Shown: positions 1 through 7,753 of the stretch, piece after piece
Layout of the letters: each line of letters begins with the position of its first letter
Numbering within the stretch: the first letter of the stretch is position 1
Source of the DNA: VRUE01 sp035712345
Lineage (GTDB): Bacteria; Actinomycetota; Thermoleophilia; Solirubrobacterales; 70-9
Assembly (NCBI GenBank): GCA_035712345.1
Contig: DASTAY010000035.1
Coordinates: forward strand, 62,001 to 126,000
Direction: 5' to 3'
DNA: 64,000 nt
Notes under the pieces: generated by a model
What the model was told of the DNA's origin: nothing
Seen by the model: the letters and a program-made list of their open reading frames with translations, nothing else
Database searches by the model: none
Made by a program: the position numbers and the translations under genes

Positions 1-37
1 CGCCGCACCCTCGTTGCATGGGAGTCGAGGCTGCGGG

Positions 38-60
38 AGCCTTCGCCTTGCGGCGAAGCT
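38..60 (-). terminator. candidate hairpin 3' of the first gene
   Basis: The arms AGCCTTCGCC and GGCGAAGCT pair with one bulged base around a short loop, just downstream of the minus-strand gene that ends at 64. No T-tract follows, so termination is only a guess. Confidence 0.3.
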
Positions 61-63
61 TGG

Positions 64-486
64 TTAGGCCCGCTGGGCCTGTGGTCCGCGTTCCTGAAGC
101 TCGATTGCCTCCATGACTTCGCTGCAAGCCTGGATCGTGGATTCGAGGCCTTCGATCACGTTCGCCCCGGCGACGGCTTCGCGCTCCTTTCGGGCGTCGG
201 CGAGGCCGCCCTCAGCTTCCTCTCGCAGTCGTCGCATCAGTTCGGTCAGATCCTCGTAGGGTATGGTCAGCTCGACGGGGTCGCGGTCGTCGTCCTCGGG
301 CCAGCCGAGGTCTTGGAGGAGGCGGAAGTCTTCGCCGAACTCGATGACGAGGCGTTCGGCGGTGGCGTAGTCCTTCTGACACTCCATCGCGACGAAGACA
401 TCGCCGAGGGCGGCGAGGTGGTTGCGCACCTGGTCGTAGAGCGCGTCGCGTTCCTCGCCGGTGATCTTGATCGTCTTTCGGGGCAC
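64..486 (-). CDS. hypothetical protein, 140 aa, acidic, coiled-coil-like
   Basis: I do not recognise a named family. The GTG start at 486 was chosen because AAAGGAAGG lies just upstream; the upstream in-frame ATG at 549 has no comparable site. The protein begins with a basic stretch (PRKTIKITGEERDALYDQV) and is then rich in Glu, Asp, Leu and Arg, with long predicted helices. Residues near 60-75 contain WPEDDDRDPVELTIPY. No signal peptide or membrane segment is visible. It looks like a small soluble cytoplasmic protein. It stands alone, with about 400 bases of apparently non-coding DNA upstream. Function unknown. Confidence 0.6.
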   Translation of the reverse strand: MPRKTIKITGEERDALYDQVRNHLAALGDVFVAMECQKDYATAERLVIEFGEDFRLLQDLGWPEDDDRDPVELTIPYEDLTELMRRLREEAEGGLADARKEREAVAGANVIEGLESTIQACSEVMEAIELQERGPQAQRA

Positions 487-896
487 GGCGCCTTCCTTTC
501 GGTAGGGCACCGAAGCCGCCTCGGTCGGTGGCTGTCGATCTCCCGTCAATGCATAAAGCTCTGGGAGAATCGGTCGCGCATCGAAGGCTCAGTCTTCGGT
601 GCCAGGCCCCGGGGCGTTCCACCGCCGCCGGGGCCACTTATGTCTTTGGCGTCGGCGAAGGTAGCTCCGTCGCCGCCGAAGTCAAGGCGACTTTTTCAGA
701 TGTCTCTTCGGGGTATCCTGATCTGCCCGTGGCTACGGGGCTTCTTTCTCGCTTGTGGAGCCAAATCCAGCGCTGCTTCTACCGGCACGACGATCTCTCC
801 GTTAGGGACGAAACGCTGTAGCGGTACTCCCGCGCGCAGAGCCGAATCGCCGCCCGAGAGGCGGCCGCGCGCTTCTGTCGGTTCGGCCCACACCGA
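487..896. other. 410-base stretch without a convincing gene
   Basis: Short open frames exist on both strands, but none has a good ribosome-binding site, a recognisable motif or the strong third-position GC of the neighbouring genes. A GC-rich inverted repeat (GGCCCCGG and CCGGGGCC) lies near 605-636. It may hold the promoter of the gene starting at 486 and a decayed gene. Confidence 0.4.
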
Positions 897-1253
897 TCAG
901 GACGGTCGTCTCGACCTCTGCCCGGCGAGGGCATCGTCGAGGGTCGGGTGGATGCTGATCGCCTCGGGCAGACCGACGATTGCGAACAGGCGCATGAGCT
1001 GGGAGGACTCTGGGACGACGAGGACCAGTGTGGCGCGGCGGCGGTCGAGGCGGTCGCTGAGGCGCAGCAGCATGTCGATGCCGGCGCTGTCGACGTAGCG
1101 AGTGCGACTGAGGTCGACGACGAGGCTCAGAGCGTCCGGGCCGAGGGCCTCGGCTAGCCGCCGCTGGACGGCGGCGACGTTCGCGGCATCCAGGTCTTCG
1201 TTGAGGCGCGCGATCGGCACGCCGTCGATCTGCTCGAGGCCCAGCTGAGTCAT
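897..1253 (-). CDS. STAS-domain anti-sigma factor antagonist (RsbV-like)
   Basis: A 118-residue STAS protein. Members of the family bind the anti-sigma kinase and free the sigma factor; their activity is switched by phosphorylation of a conserved serine. The segment RYVDSAGIDMLLRL carries the typical DSxG phospho-acceptor motif. The ATG at 1253 overlaps the stop codon of the preceding phosphatase-kinase gene (ATGA), which implies translational coupling and a shared partner-switching pathway. The length is usual for the family. The sigma factor it serves is not in this window. Confidence 0.9.
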   Translation of the reverse strand: MTQLGLEQIDGVPIARLNEDLDAANVAAVQRRLAEALGPDALSLVVDLSRTRYVDSAGIDMLLRLSDRLDRRRATLVLVVPESSQLMRLFAIVGLPEAISIHPTLDDALAGQRSRRPS

Positions 1254-2917
1254 GCTTGGCCAGAGAGCTTCCTGGTCAGCTTCACGGTGGTTCCATCGCC
1301 GCCCCTGCTGATCGCCACGTCGTCGACCAGCTCGCGCATGATCGGCAGCCCTCTGCCCCCACCCGGTGGCCGGGCGGTGCGCCAACGGCCGAGGTCGCAA
1401 ATCGTGACCGTCACCTGCTCGGCCTCCCGCTCGCAGGTGACGGTGAAGGTGGATTCGTTGCCGCCGTAGGCATGCTCGACCGCGTTGGCGGCGGCCTCGG
1501 AGGCCGAAAGGGTGATATCGAACTGCTCGTCCTCGTTGGCGCCCGCGGCCTGGAGCCAGCGAGTCAGGGTCCTGCGCATCCCGGCCAGAACGTGGGCGCG
1601 CGCCGGCAGGGTCATTTCCAGACGACCTTCGAGCGGGAGGGCCTCGATGGCGAGCAGGGCGACGTCGTCCTCGAGCGGCGTCTCGTCGAGGAGCGCGTGG
1701 TACACGTCATCGGCGAGGTTGGTCTTGGGATGTCGCGCGGCTGCTTCGGCCGCCGGCGCCAGTCGCTTGAAGCCGGCGTCGATCGATTCGTCGCGCCGCT
1801 CGATCAAGCCGTCGGTGTAGAGCAGCAGCCGGCTGCCGGTGGGGAATGGATATTGGAAGGCCTCGTAGTCGTTGCCGCCGCGCATGCCGACCGGCAGGCC
1901 AGGGCTCTGCTCGAGCAGCCGAGGACGGTCGTCCGGGCCGATCAGCAAGGGAGGGAGGTGCCCGGCGATCACCACTTCCAGCTTCTCGCCCTCGGGATCG
2001 AACTCGACAAGCGAGAGCGTGGCGCCCCGATTGCGGCCCATCGAGATGAGCAGCTCATTCAACATCGAGACGACCTCCGTGAGCTTGTGGCCCTGGACCA
2101 TGTATGCGCGGAGCGCCGTGCGGATCTCGGCCATCACCGTTGCCGCCAACACGCCGCGACCGACCACGTCGCCGACCACGAATGCCAGCCGTCCGTCGGC
2201 GAGCTGGAAGACGTCGTACCAGTCGCCGCCGATCTTGACGCCGGTTCCGGCCGGCAGGTACTTGGCGCTGAAGCGCATGCCGGGTATGTCCGGCAGGGCC
2301 TCGGGGAGCAGCGTGCGTTGCATGATCGCGGTGACCGCCCGCATCTCCGAGATGCGGGCCTCATCGATGGCCATCGCCGCGCGGTCGGCGGCGAGCTGCA
2401 GCAGGGTCACGTCGTCCTGGTCGAAATCACGCTGGACGAGCGTCCCGATGTGCATGACGCCGATCACGCGGTCGTCGACTTTTAGCGGCACGCCGAGCAT
2501 CGAGCGGATGCCCTGCTGGCGGAGGATCGGGTTCACGACCTCGGCGTGATCGAGGTCGATGATGATCGGCCTTGCCTCGGCGGCGACACGGCCGGCGAAG
2601 CCGCGCGCGAGCGGGACCTGGACCCCCTGGCGGACCTCCTCCTCTAGACCTCGCGCGGCGCGCGCGAGCAGCACGCCGCGATCCTCGTCGAGCAGCAGGA
2701 CCGCCGCGGTGTCGACCTCCAGCGCCTCGCGGATCCGCCCCAGCAGCTCCGAGAGCTTGTCCTCGAGGGACATGTAGCCGAGCGCGGAGTCGGTGATGCT
2801 GAGCAGATGCTCGCGGCGACGCTCCGAGATGCTCTTGCCCGCCCCCGGATGCTCCGTGGTCGACTCGGTGGCGATCTGGGGATCGTCCCCCGCGTCGACT
2901 CCCTGCTGGGCTTCCAT
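1250..2917 (-). CDS. GAF - SpoIIE/PP2C phosphatase - HATPase fusion (RsbU-RsbW type)
   Basis: A 555-residue regulator. From the N-terminus: a GAF sensor domain (about 60-195), a PP2C/SpoIIE phosphatase domain (about 215-415, with GGDWYDVFQL and VGDVVGRGVLAA carrying metal-binding aspartates), and a C-terminal histidine-kinase-like ATPase of the RsbW type (about 430-555, with SEAAANAVEHAYGG as N-box and GGGRGLPIMRELVDDV as G-box). Such fusions join the activating phosphatase and the inhibiting kinase of a sigma-factor partner switch. It overlaps the downstream STAS antagonist by 4 bases. The chosen ATG lies six bases after TATAAG, so the transcript may be leaderless. Confidence 0.9.
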   Translation of the reverse strand: MEAQQGVDAGDDPQIATESTTEHPGAGKSISERRREHLLSITDSALGYMSLEDKLSELLGRIREALEVDTAAVLLLDEDRGVLLARAARGLEEEVRQGVQVPLARGFAGRVAAEARPIIIDLDHAEVVNPILRQQGIRSMLGVPLKVDDRVIGVMHIGTLVQRDFDQDDVTLLQLAADRAAMAIDEARISEMRAVTAIMQRTLLPEALPDIPGMRFSAKYLPAGTGVKIGGDWYDVFQLADGRLAFVVGDVVGRGVLAATVMAEIRTALRAYMVQGHKLTEVVSMLNELLISMGRNRGATLSLVEFDPEGEKLEVVIAGHLPPLLIGPDDRPRLLEQSPGLPVGMRGGNDYEAFQYPFPTGSRLLLYTDGLIERRDESIDAGFKRLAPAAEAAARHPKTNLADDVYHALLDETPLEDDVALLAIEALPLEGRLEMTLPARAHVLAGMRRTLTRWLQAAGANEDEQFDITLSASEAAANAVEHAYGGNESTFTVTCEREAEQVTVTICDLGRWRTARPPGGGRGLPIMRELVDDVAISRGGDGTTVKLTRKLSGQA

Positions 2918-2983
2918 GCTCGCCTTATACCCATTGGGGGCCAACCGTCCCACATGCCAGAGGGGCTGAGCATCCGCTTGCCC

Positions 2984-3634
2984 TCAGCTGACCGTTGGCT
3001 CTCGCTGTGCCGAGGCGGCAGCCGAGCGCACCATCTGCACGATGCGGTCGGGGGCGGAGCGGGTCGAGCCCGCGTCGAATGGCGGCTCGGGGTCGTACTC
3101 GATGCCGAGCTGGATCGCCTGGGCGACGTCGGCGCCGGCGATGCGGTCCGCAAGCGTCAGCGCCATGTCGATTCCGGAGGAGACGCCGGCGGCGGTGATC
3201 AGCTTGCCCTGCTCGACCACCCGCCGCTCCACCGGCCGGGCGCCGTAGCGGGCAAGCGTCTCCAGCTCGAGCCAATGGGTCGTGGCCTCGAGGCCGTCGA
3301 GGATGCCGGCGGCGGCGAGCAGCAGCGAACCGGTGCAGACCGAGGCCGTCCACTGCGAGCCGGCATGGGCGCGGCGGATCCAGGCGAGGATCTGCTCGTC
3401 GGTCATCAGGGACCGGGTGCCGATGCCGCCGGGCACCACGATCACGTCCGGTCCCGGAACCTCCGCAAGGCTCGCCTCCGCGGTGAGCGTCAGCATCCGG
3501 GTCTCGGTCCTGATCGGCCCTGGCTCTGACGCGACGAACGTCACCCTGGCGCCCGGGATGCGGGAAAGCACCTCGTAGGGCCCGACGGCGTCGAGGGCGG
3601 TGAAGCGGTCGAACAACGGGATGGCGATCTGCAT
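2984..3634 (-). CDS. DJ-1/PfpI family protein (isonitrile-hydratase-like)
   Basis: A 216-residue single-domain class I glutamine-amidotransferase-like protein. The nucleophile elbow is seen as ASVCTGSLLLAAAGIL around residue 100, with the conserved ATTHW segment after it. Relatives include isonitrile hydratase, glyoxalase III and the N-terminal domains of GlxA regulators; the substrate cannot be told from sequence. It lies 13 bases after the GlxA-type regulator and shares its fold, so the pair is probably one transcription unit derived by duplication, the regulator carrying an additional DNA-binding domain. Confidence 0.82.
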   Translation of the reverse strand: MQIAIPLFDRFTALDAVGPYEVLSRIPGARVTFVASEPGPIRTETRMLTLTAEASLAEVPGPDVIVVPGGIGTRSLMTDEQILAWIRRAHAGSQWTASVCTGSLLLAAAGILDGLEATTHWLELETLARYGARPVERRVVEQGKLITAAGVSSGIDMALTLADRIAGADVAQAIQLGIEYDPEPPFDAGSTRSAPDRIVQMVRSAAASAQREPTVS

Positions 3635-3647
3635 CGGTCTCCTCCTG

Positions 3648-4631
3648 TCAGGTGGTGGTCAGAACGGGTCTGAAGCGCTCGCGGTATTGGCTCGGGCTGG
3701 CGCCGACCCGGCGCTGGAACGTGCGCCGCAACGTCTCCACGGTGCCGAAGCCGCATTCGACCGCCACGAGGTCGATCGGCGTGTCGCCCGACTCCAACCG
3801 GCTCCGGGCGAATTCGACGCGCATTCGCTCGACATAGGCGGCGGGCGTGGTTCCCAGCTCACGCCGGAAGGCGCGGGCGAAGTTCCGCGGGCTCATCGAG
3901 GCGCGCTCGGCCAGCGCGGTTACCGAGAGATCCTCGTTCAGGTGGGTGGGGATCCAGTCCTGGAGCGCCCGTAGAGCCGGGCGGCCGGCGAGGGGACCGT
4001 CGAGCATGCCGCTGAACTGGGCCTGGCCGCCAGGCCGCTTCAGGAACAGCACCAGCCAGCGGGCGACTTCGCGGGCCAACTCGGGGCCGAGATCTTCCTC
4101 CACCAAGGCGAGCGCGAGATCGATGCCCGCGGTGACCCCGGCCGAGGTTGTGAGCTCGCCGTCGCGGACGAAGATCGGGTCCGGCTCGACCGCGACCGCC
4201 GGGTGGCGCCGCGCGAGCTCCTCGCAGGCCGCCCAATGGGTGGTCGCTCGCCGCCCGTCCAGCAGCCCCGCCTCGGCGAGCAGGAACGCTCCGGTGCACA
4301 CCGAGCACACACGTCGCGAACGGGCTGCCGCGCGGTCCACCCAGCGAATCAAGCGACGATCTCCGAGCGCCGCGGCGACGCCGTCCCCGCCCGCGACGAT
4401 CAACGTGTCGAGCGGCCCGCGGGCGGCGAGGACGGCGCGATCGGGCAGCAGCCGAACTCCGCTTGAGGTCTCGATCGGTCCTGCTCTCCCGGCGACCAGC
4501 TCGATCGCGTACTCGCCGCCTCCGGCAAGGCGGTCGGCGGCTGAGAGGACCTCCACCGGGCCGAAGACGTCGATCGCCTGAACTTGCGGAAAGACCAGCA
4601 CCGTGACCTGTCGGACGCCCATGTGCGACAT
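3648..4631 (-). CDS. GlxA/FtrA family transcriptional regulator (DJ-1 domain plus AraC HTH)
   Basis: About 327 residues. The N-terminal two thirds is a DJ-1/PfpI-like domain with CSVCTGAFLLAEAGLL at the elbow. The C-terminal third is an AraC-type double helix-turn-helix (LNEDLSVTALAERASMSPRN, then AVECGFGTVETLRRTF and SPSQYRERF). Such proteins act as ligand-responsive activators. An upstream TTG at 4664 is possible, but the ATG at 4631 or 4622 fits the family start better. The upstream DNA holds a truncated nitroreductase gene read in the same direction. Confidence 0.85.
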   Translation of the reverse strand: MSHMGVRQVTVLVFPQVQAIDVFGPVEVLSAADRLAGGGEYAIELVAGRAGPIETSSGVRLLPDRAVLAARGPLDTLIVAGGDGVAAALGDRRLIRWVDRAAARSRRVCSVCTGAFLLAEAGLLDGRRATTHWAACEELARRHPAVAVEPDPIFVRDGELTTSAGVTAGIDLALALVEEDLGPELAREVARWLVLFLKRPGGQAQFSGMLDGPLAGRPALRALQDWIPTHLNEDLSVTALAERASMSPRNFARAFRRELGTTPAAYVERMRVEFARSRLESGDTPIDLVAVECGFGTVETLRRTFQRRVGASPSQYRERFRPVLTTT

Positions 4632-4689
4632 CTTGACCCGCTTTGGGCCTGGCAGCAAGGACAATCACCAGACGATTTCGGCCATCCAA

Positions 4690-4888
4690 GCGAAGGATCG
4701 CCGCCCTTGGAAGCGACGATCGTGAAGGCGTCGCCGTAGGGCGCGTAGATCAGCGGCGTGGTGCGCTGCTCCCCGGACCTGCGCCCGGTGGTGGTCAGCA
4801 GCAGCGTCTGCGTGCCGCGCCAGTCGTGGCCTTCCTCGCCGTCGGTCGCCCGGTAGCGCTCGACGTGCTCGGGACCGAAGAGGGGCAC
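4690..4888 (-). pseudogene. 5' remnant of a deazaflavin-dependent nitroreductase (Ddn family)
   Basis: From the ATG at 4888 the first 65 or so residues match the start of F420-dependent Ddn-type oxidoreductases: RGTQTLLLTTTGRRSGEQRT, then TPLIYAPYGDAFTIVASKGG. The family normally continues with an HPAWYxNL-type segment and about 60 more residues. Here the frame loses similarity after the GGDP position and runs on into the regulator gene. A neighbouring frame reads FAWMAEIVW and then stops, suggesting a frameshift plus deletion of the 3' half. The family assignment is firm; the exact breakpoint is inferred. Confidence 0.7.
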
Positions 4889-4891
4889 CCC

Positions 4892-6136
4892 TCAGATCGT
4901 AGGGACCGCGAGCGGCCGGCTGTCTTCGCGCAGCAGCCTGACCATCGTCACCGAGGCATCGACCGTCGCGACGATCAGCGCCAGGTTGCGGATCAGCATG
5001 ATGAAGGCGGGGCCGTAGACGTTGTAGGTGGTGCCATAGGCGCCCATCGGCCCGTAGGCGCTGGTGGTGAGGATCGCCGCGGCGACCACCGTCCAGGCGG
5101 GCCGCTTGAGGCGGCTCCCGCTCGCGGTCAGGACCACGGCGGCCAGGCCGAGCATCCAGATCATGTACTGGGGGCTGAGCACGCGGCTCGTGACCACGAG
5201 GAGCAGGACGACGACGAAGATGAAGTCGCGGCTGACCGTCGCCGCGGCGAGGGCTTCGCGGCCGCGGCGGATCGCGCGGCTGCGCGCCAACCACCAGAAG
5301 CCGGCCGCGATCAGCGCGGCCAGCGAGAGCCACTTGAGCACGTCCGCGGTCACGTCGGCGCCGTGGTCTTCGATCTCCCAGGCGCGATAGCGGATGCCGG
5401 CGTCGATTTCCTGCCCGGTGACGTACTGGCGCAGGTGCCAGGGCAGGCTGGCGACCGATTCGACCTGCAGCCCGCGCCCGCTCTCTTCCTTCAGGAAGCC
5501 GAGCTGGTTCCCGCTGAAGGAGATCGCCGAGATCGCGAACACCAGCGCGATCGCCGCCGCCGCGCCCGCAACCGAGCGCAGCAATCGCGCCCGGTCCCAC
5601 TCGCCGAAGAGCAGCGCGATCGGCCAGGCCTTGATCATCGCGCCGAGCCCCGCCAGCCCGCCGAACCAGGCCGGGCGACGGTGGATGATCAGCAGCGCGC
5701 CGATCGCCAGCACCGTGGGGGCGAGGTCGAAGCGCAGCACCGGCAGCGCCCGCAGCATCGGCATCGCCAGCAGCCAGACCCAGACGCCCGCGTCGCTGCC
5801 TTCGCGCTGGCCGAGCCTGGCGAGCAGGACGAGGCCGATCAGGTCGAGGATCAGCATCGTCGCGACGAAGTCGTAGCCGAAGGCGGCCCAGCCGATCCGC
5901 GGCAGGACCAGCAGCAGCGCCGCCCCCGGCGGGTACTGCCAGGCTTCTTCGGCGGGCAGCACGTGGTGCACACCGAGTTCTTCCGACCAGACGCCGAAGA
6001 TCGAGACGTCTTCCCACTGCGGCCCGATCGCGTCGTTCCAGAAGCCCACGTGGGCGACGATCAGGAAGCGGCTGAGCAGCCAGACGGCCGCCCAGGTCCA
6101 GACCTTCCTGCTGCGCAGCAGCGCACCCCAGCTCAT
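4892..6136 (-). CDS. polytopic membrane glycosyltransferase, GT87/DUF2029-like
   Basis: A 414-residue integral membrane protein with about ten hydrophobic segments. It starts SWGALLRSRKVWTWAAVWLL, followed by an extracytoplasmic WNDAIGPQWEDVSIFGVWSE loop, where family members keep an acidic catalytic residue after the first membrane helix. The segment EEAWQYPPGAALLLVLPRIG also resembles polyprenyl-phosphate-sugar-dependent alpha-mannosyltransferases (GT87, GT-C fold). Substrate unknown; a role in envelope glycan or lipoglycan assembly is inferred. A TATAGC hexamer sits about ten bases before the ATG. Confidence 0.7.
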   Translation of the reverse strand: MSWGALLRSRKVWTWAAVWLLSRFLIVAHVGFWNDAIGPQWEDVSIFGVWSEELGVHHVLPAEEAWQYPPGAALLLVLPRIGWAAFGYDFVATMLILDLIGLVLLARLGQREGSDAGVWVWLLAMPMLRALPVLRFDLAPTVLAIGALLIIHRRPAWFGGLAGLGAMIKAWPIALLFGEWDRARLLRSVAGAAAAIALVFAISAISFSGNQLGFLKEESGRGLQVESVASLPWHLRQYVTGQEIDAGIRYRAWEIEDHGADVTADVLKWLSLAALIAAGFWWLARSRAIRRGREALAAATVSRDFIFVVVLLLVVTSRVLSPQYMIWMLGLAAVVLTASGSRLKRPAWTVVAAAILTTSAYGPMGAYGTTYNVYGPAFIMLIRNLALIVATVDASVTMVRLLREDSRPLAVPTI

Positions 6137-6170
6137 CGCGCCGCAGGCTATACGCGCCGCGCGACGACGC

Positions 6171-7718
6171 TCAGCCGCCGAGGCGGTAGGCGACGAGCTG
6201 TGGGGTCTGGCCTTCTTCGGAGGCGAGCCCGGCCGGGGCGATCACCATGTCCCCGGAGACGGCGACGCCGGCGTTGGTGCCGGAGGGGAGGGTCGCCTGC
6301 CAGGCGACGCTGCCGGTGCCGGTATCGAACGCCTGGATGTTGCCTTCCGCGGTCGTCGCGAAGACGAGGTCGTTGGCGACCGTGGTGAAGCCGAAGGCTG
6401 GGCCGTTGGGGAATTCGTGCTTCCACTCGAGCGCCCCGTTCTTCACGTTCAACGCCACCAGTTCGCCCCCCAGCGGCCCCGGTTCCTGGCGTTCGGTCTG
6501 GGTGACGACTTCGAGGGGGGCGTTGACCACGGGGATGAAGACGCTCTTCCCGTCGGTGGACATCGGCGCGATCACGCCGCCCAGCGAGCCGGGATACACC
6601 TTCATCGGCAGCTTCAGCTTCGAGGTTTCGCCGCGCATCGCCAGCAGCCCGTCGTCGTCGTGGCCGTTGTGGATGCCGACCGCTTTCTGCCACACCGGCT
6701 TGCCGGTCTTGGCGTCGAGCGCCAGGACGATCCCCGACTTGCCGGCGCCGATCACCAGTTCCTTGCCGCCGGACTTGACCAGGATCGGCGGGTTCTGGAA
6801 GTCCCAGTCATAGAGGGCATGGGGGGTGACCTGGTGGAACCACTCGAGCTTGCCGGTCTTCGCGTTCAGCTTGACCAGCGAGTCGGAGTAGAGGTTCGGC
6901 CCCGGGCGGCTGGAGCCCCACGCTTCCCCTTCGGTGCCGGGGAACGGCGCCGGGTTGCCCACACCGAGGTACATCGAGCCCTTGCTGTCGAAGGCCGGCG
7001 TGTACCAGAGGCCGCCGCCCGAGTTGACCTTCGGCTTGCCCCAGAGGCTTTTCGGCACGGTGTCGAAATGCCACAGTTTCTTGCCGGTCTTGGCGTCGAG
7101 CGCCCAGAGCACCCCGACCGCGCCCGAGCCGTAGAATTCGCCCACGTTCACCGGCACGGTCGAGACGTAGACGACGCCGTCGTGGAAGCCCGGCGCCATG
7201 TCGATTCCCTCGTGTTCGTTGCGGGCCAGGTTCACCGACCAGAGCTGCTTGCCGGTCTTCTGGTCGAGCGCGAAGGCGGCCAGCGGGGTGGCGCCGAACA
7301 CCTTCCCTTCCTGGACGACGACCCCGTTCGGGCCGTGGTCTGGCAGTTCGTATTTCTTCGTCCAGAGCACTTCGCCGCTTTCGGCTTCGATCGCCTGCAC
7401 GTTGGAGGAGAGGTCCTGCGAGTAGATGACGCCCTTGCTGACGATCGGCGAGGACGCGTAGCTGCCAAAGGCGCTTTCCGAGTTGATCGGCAACGTCCAG
7501 GCGGTTTCCAGTTCGCTCACGTCGGACGATTTGATCGGGCCGCCCATGTCGCGCGTGTTGGCTGCATCGCCGTTGGGGTAGCCGCTGCCGTTGAAGCTGA
7601 TCGGGCTGTCCGAGGAGCCGCCTCCGCCGCAACCGACCGCGAGCGCCGTGGAGGCGACGGCGACAACCAGTGCCGTGACTACCTTGACGTACCCCCGCCC
7701 ACCCTTGAGACCCATCAT
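6171..7718 (-). CDS. secreted PQQ-repeat beta-propeller lipoprotein
   Basis: A 515-residue exported protein. The N-terminus has a hydrophobic signal and lipobox ending LAVGC, followed by a GGGGSS spacer. The mature part is built of repeated W-motif blades (for example DAKTGKKLWHFD, DAKTGKPVWQKA, ALDQKTGKQLWSVN), typical of the PQQ-dependent dehydrogenase and BamB-like beta-propellers. Catalytic residues of quinoprotein alcohol dehydrogenases are not obvious, so a binding or scaffold role is as likely as an enzyme. A strong promoter overlapping the upstream gene end places the likely transcription start on the first ATG. Confidence 0.82.
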   Translation of the reverse strand: MMGLKGGRGYVKVVTALVVAVASTALAVGCGGGGSSDSPISFNGSGYPNGDAANTRDMGGPIKSSDVSELETAWTLPINSESAFGSYASSPIVSKGVIYSQDLSSNVQAIEAESGEVLWTKKYELPDHGPNGVVVQEGKVFGATPLAAFALDQKTGKQLWSVNLARNEHEGIDMAPGFHDGVVYVSTVPVNVGEFYGSGAVGVLWALDAKTGKKLWHFDTVPKSLWGKPKVNSGGGLWYTPAFDSKGSMYLGVGNPAPFPGTEGEAWGSSRPGPNLYSDSLVKLNAKTGKLEWFHQVTPHALYDWDFQNPPILVKSGGKELVIGAGKSGIVLALDAKTGKPVWQKAVGIHNGHDDDGLLAMRGETSKLKLPMKVYPGSLGGVIAPMSTDGKSVFIPVVNAPLEVVTQTERQEPGPLGGELVALNVKNGALEWKHEFPNGPAFGFTTVANDLVFATTAEGNIQAFDTGTGSVAWQATLPSGTNAGVAVSGDMVIAPAGLASEEGQTPQLVAYRLGG

Positions 7719-7724
7719 TTCGCG

Positions 7725-7753
7725 ACCCTATTTGATAGACAAAAACTTGTCAA
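7725..7753 (-). promoter_or_regulatory. sigma-70-type promoter of the PQQ-repeat lipoprotein gene
   Basis: On the minus strand TTGACA (7753-7748) is followed by a 17-base AT-rich spacer and TAGGGT (7730-7725). The predicted transcription start, seven bases on, is the A of the ATG at 7718, implying a leaderless mRNA. The promoter overlaps the 3' end of the lysine-hydroxylase gene, separating this gene from the biosynthetic operon. Confidence 0.75.

Noticed and set aside
696..893. Minus-strand open frame of 65 codons in the gap after the first gene
   Set aside because: No ribosome-binding site, weak codon bias and no motif; too little to call a gene.
4643..6388. Long plus-strand frame of 581 codons
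   Set aside because: It is the antisense shadow of the GT87-like membrane protein and its flank; Arg/Asp/Gln-rich low-complexity product typical of GC-rich antisense frames.
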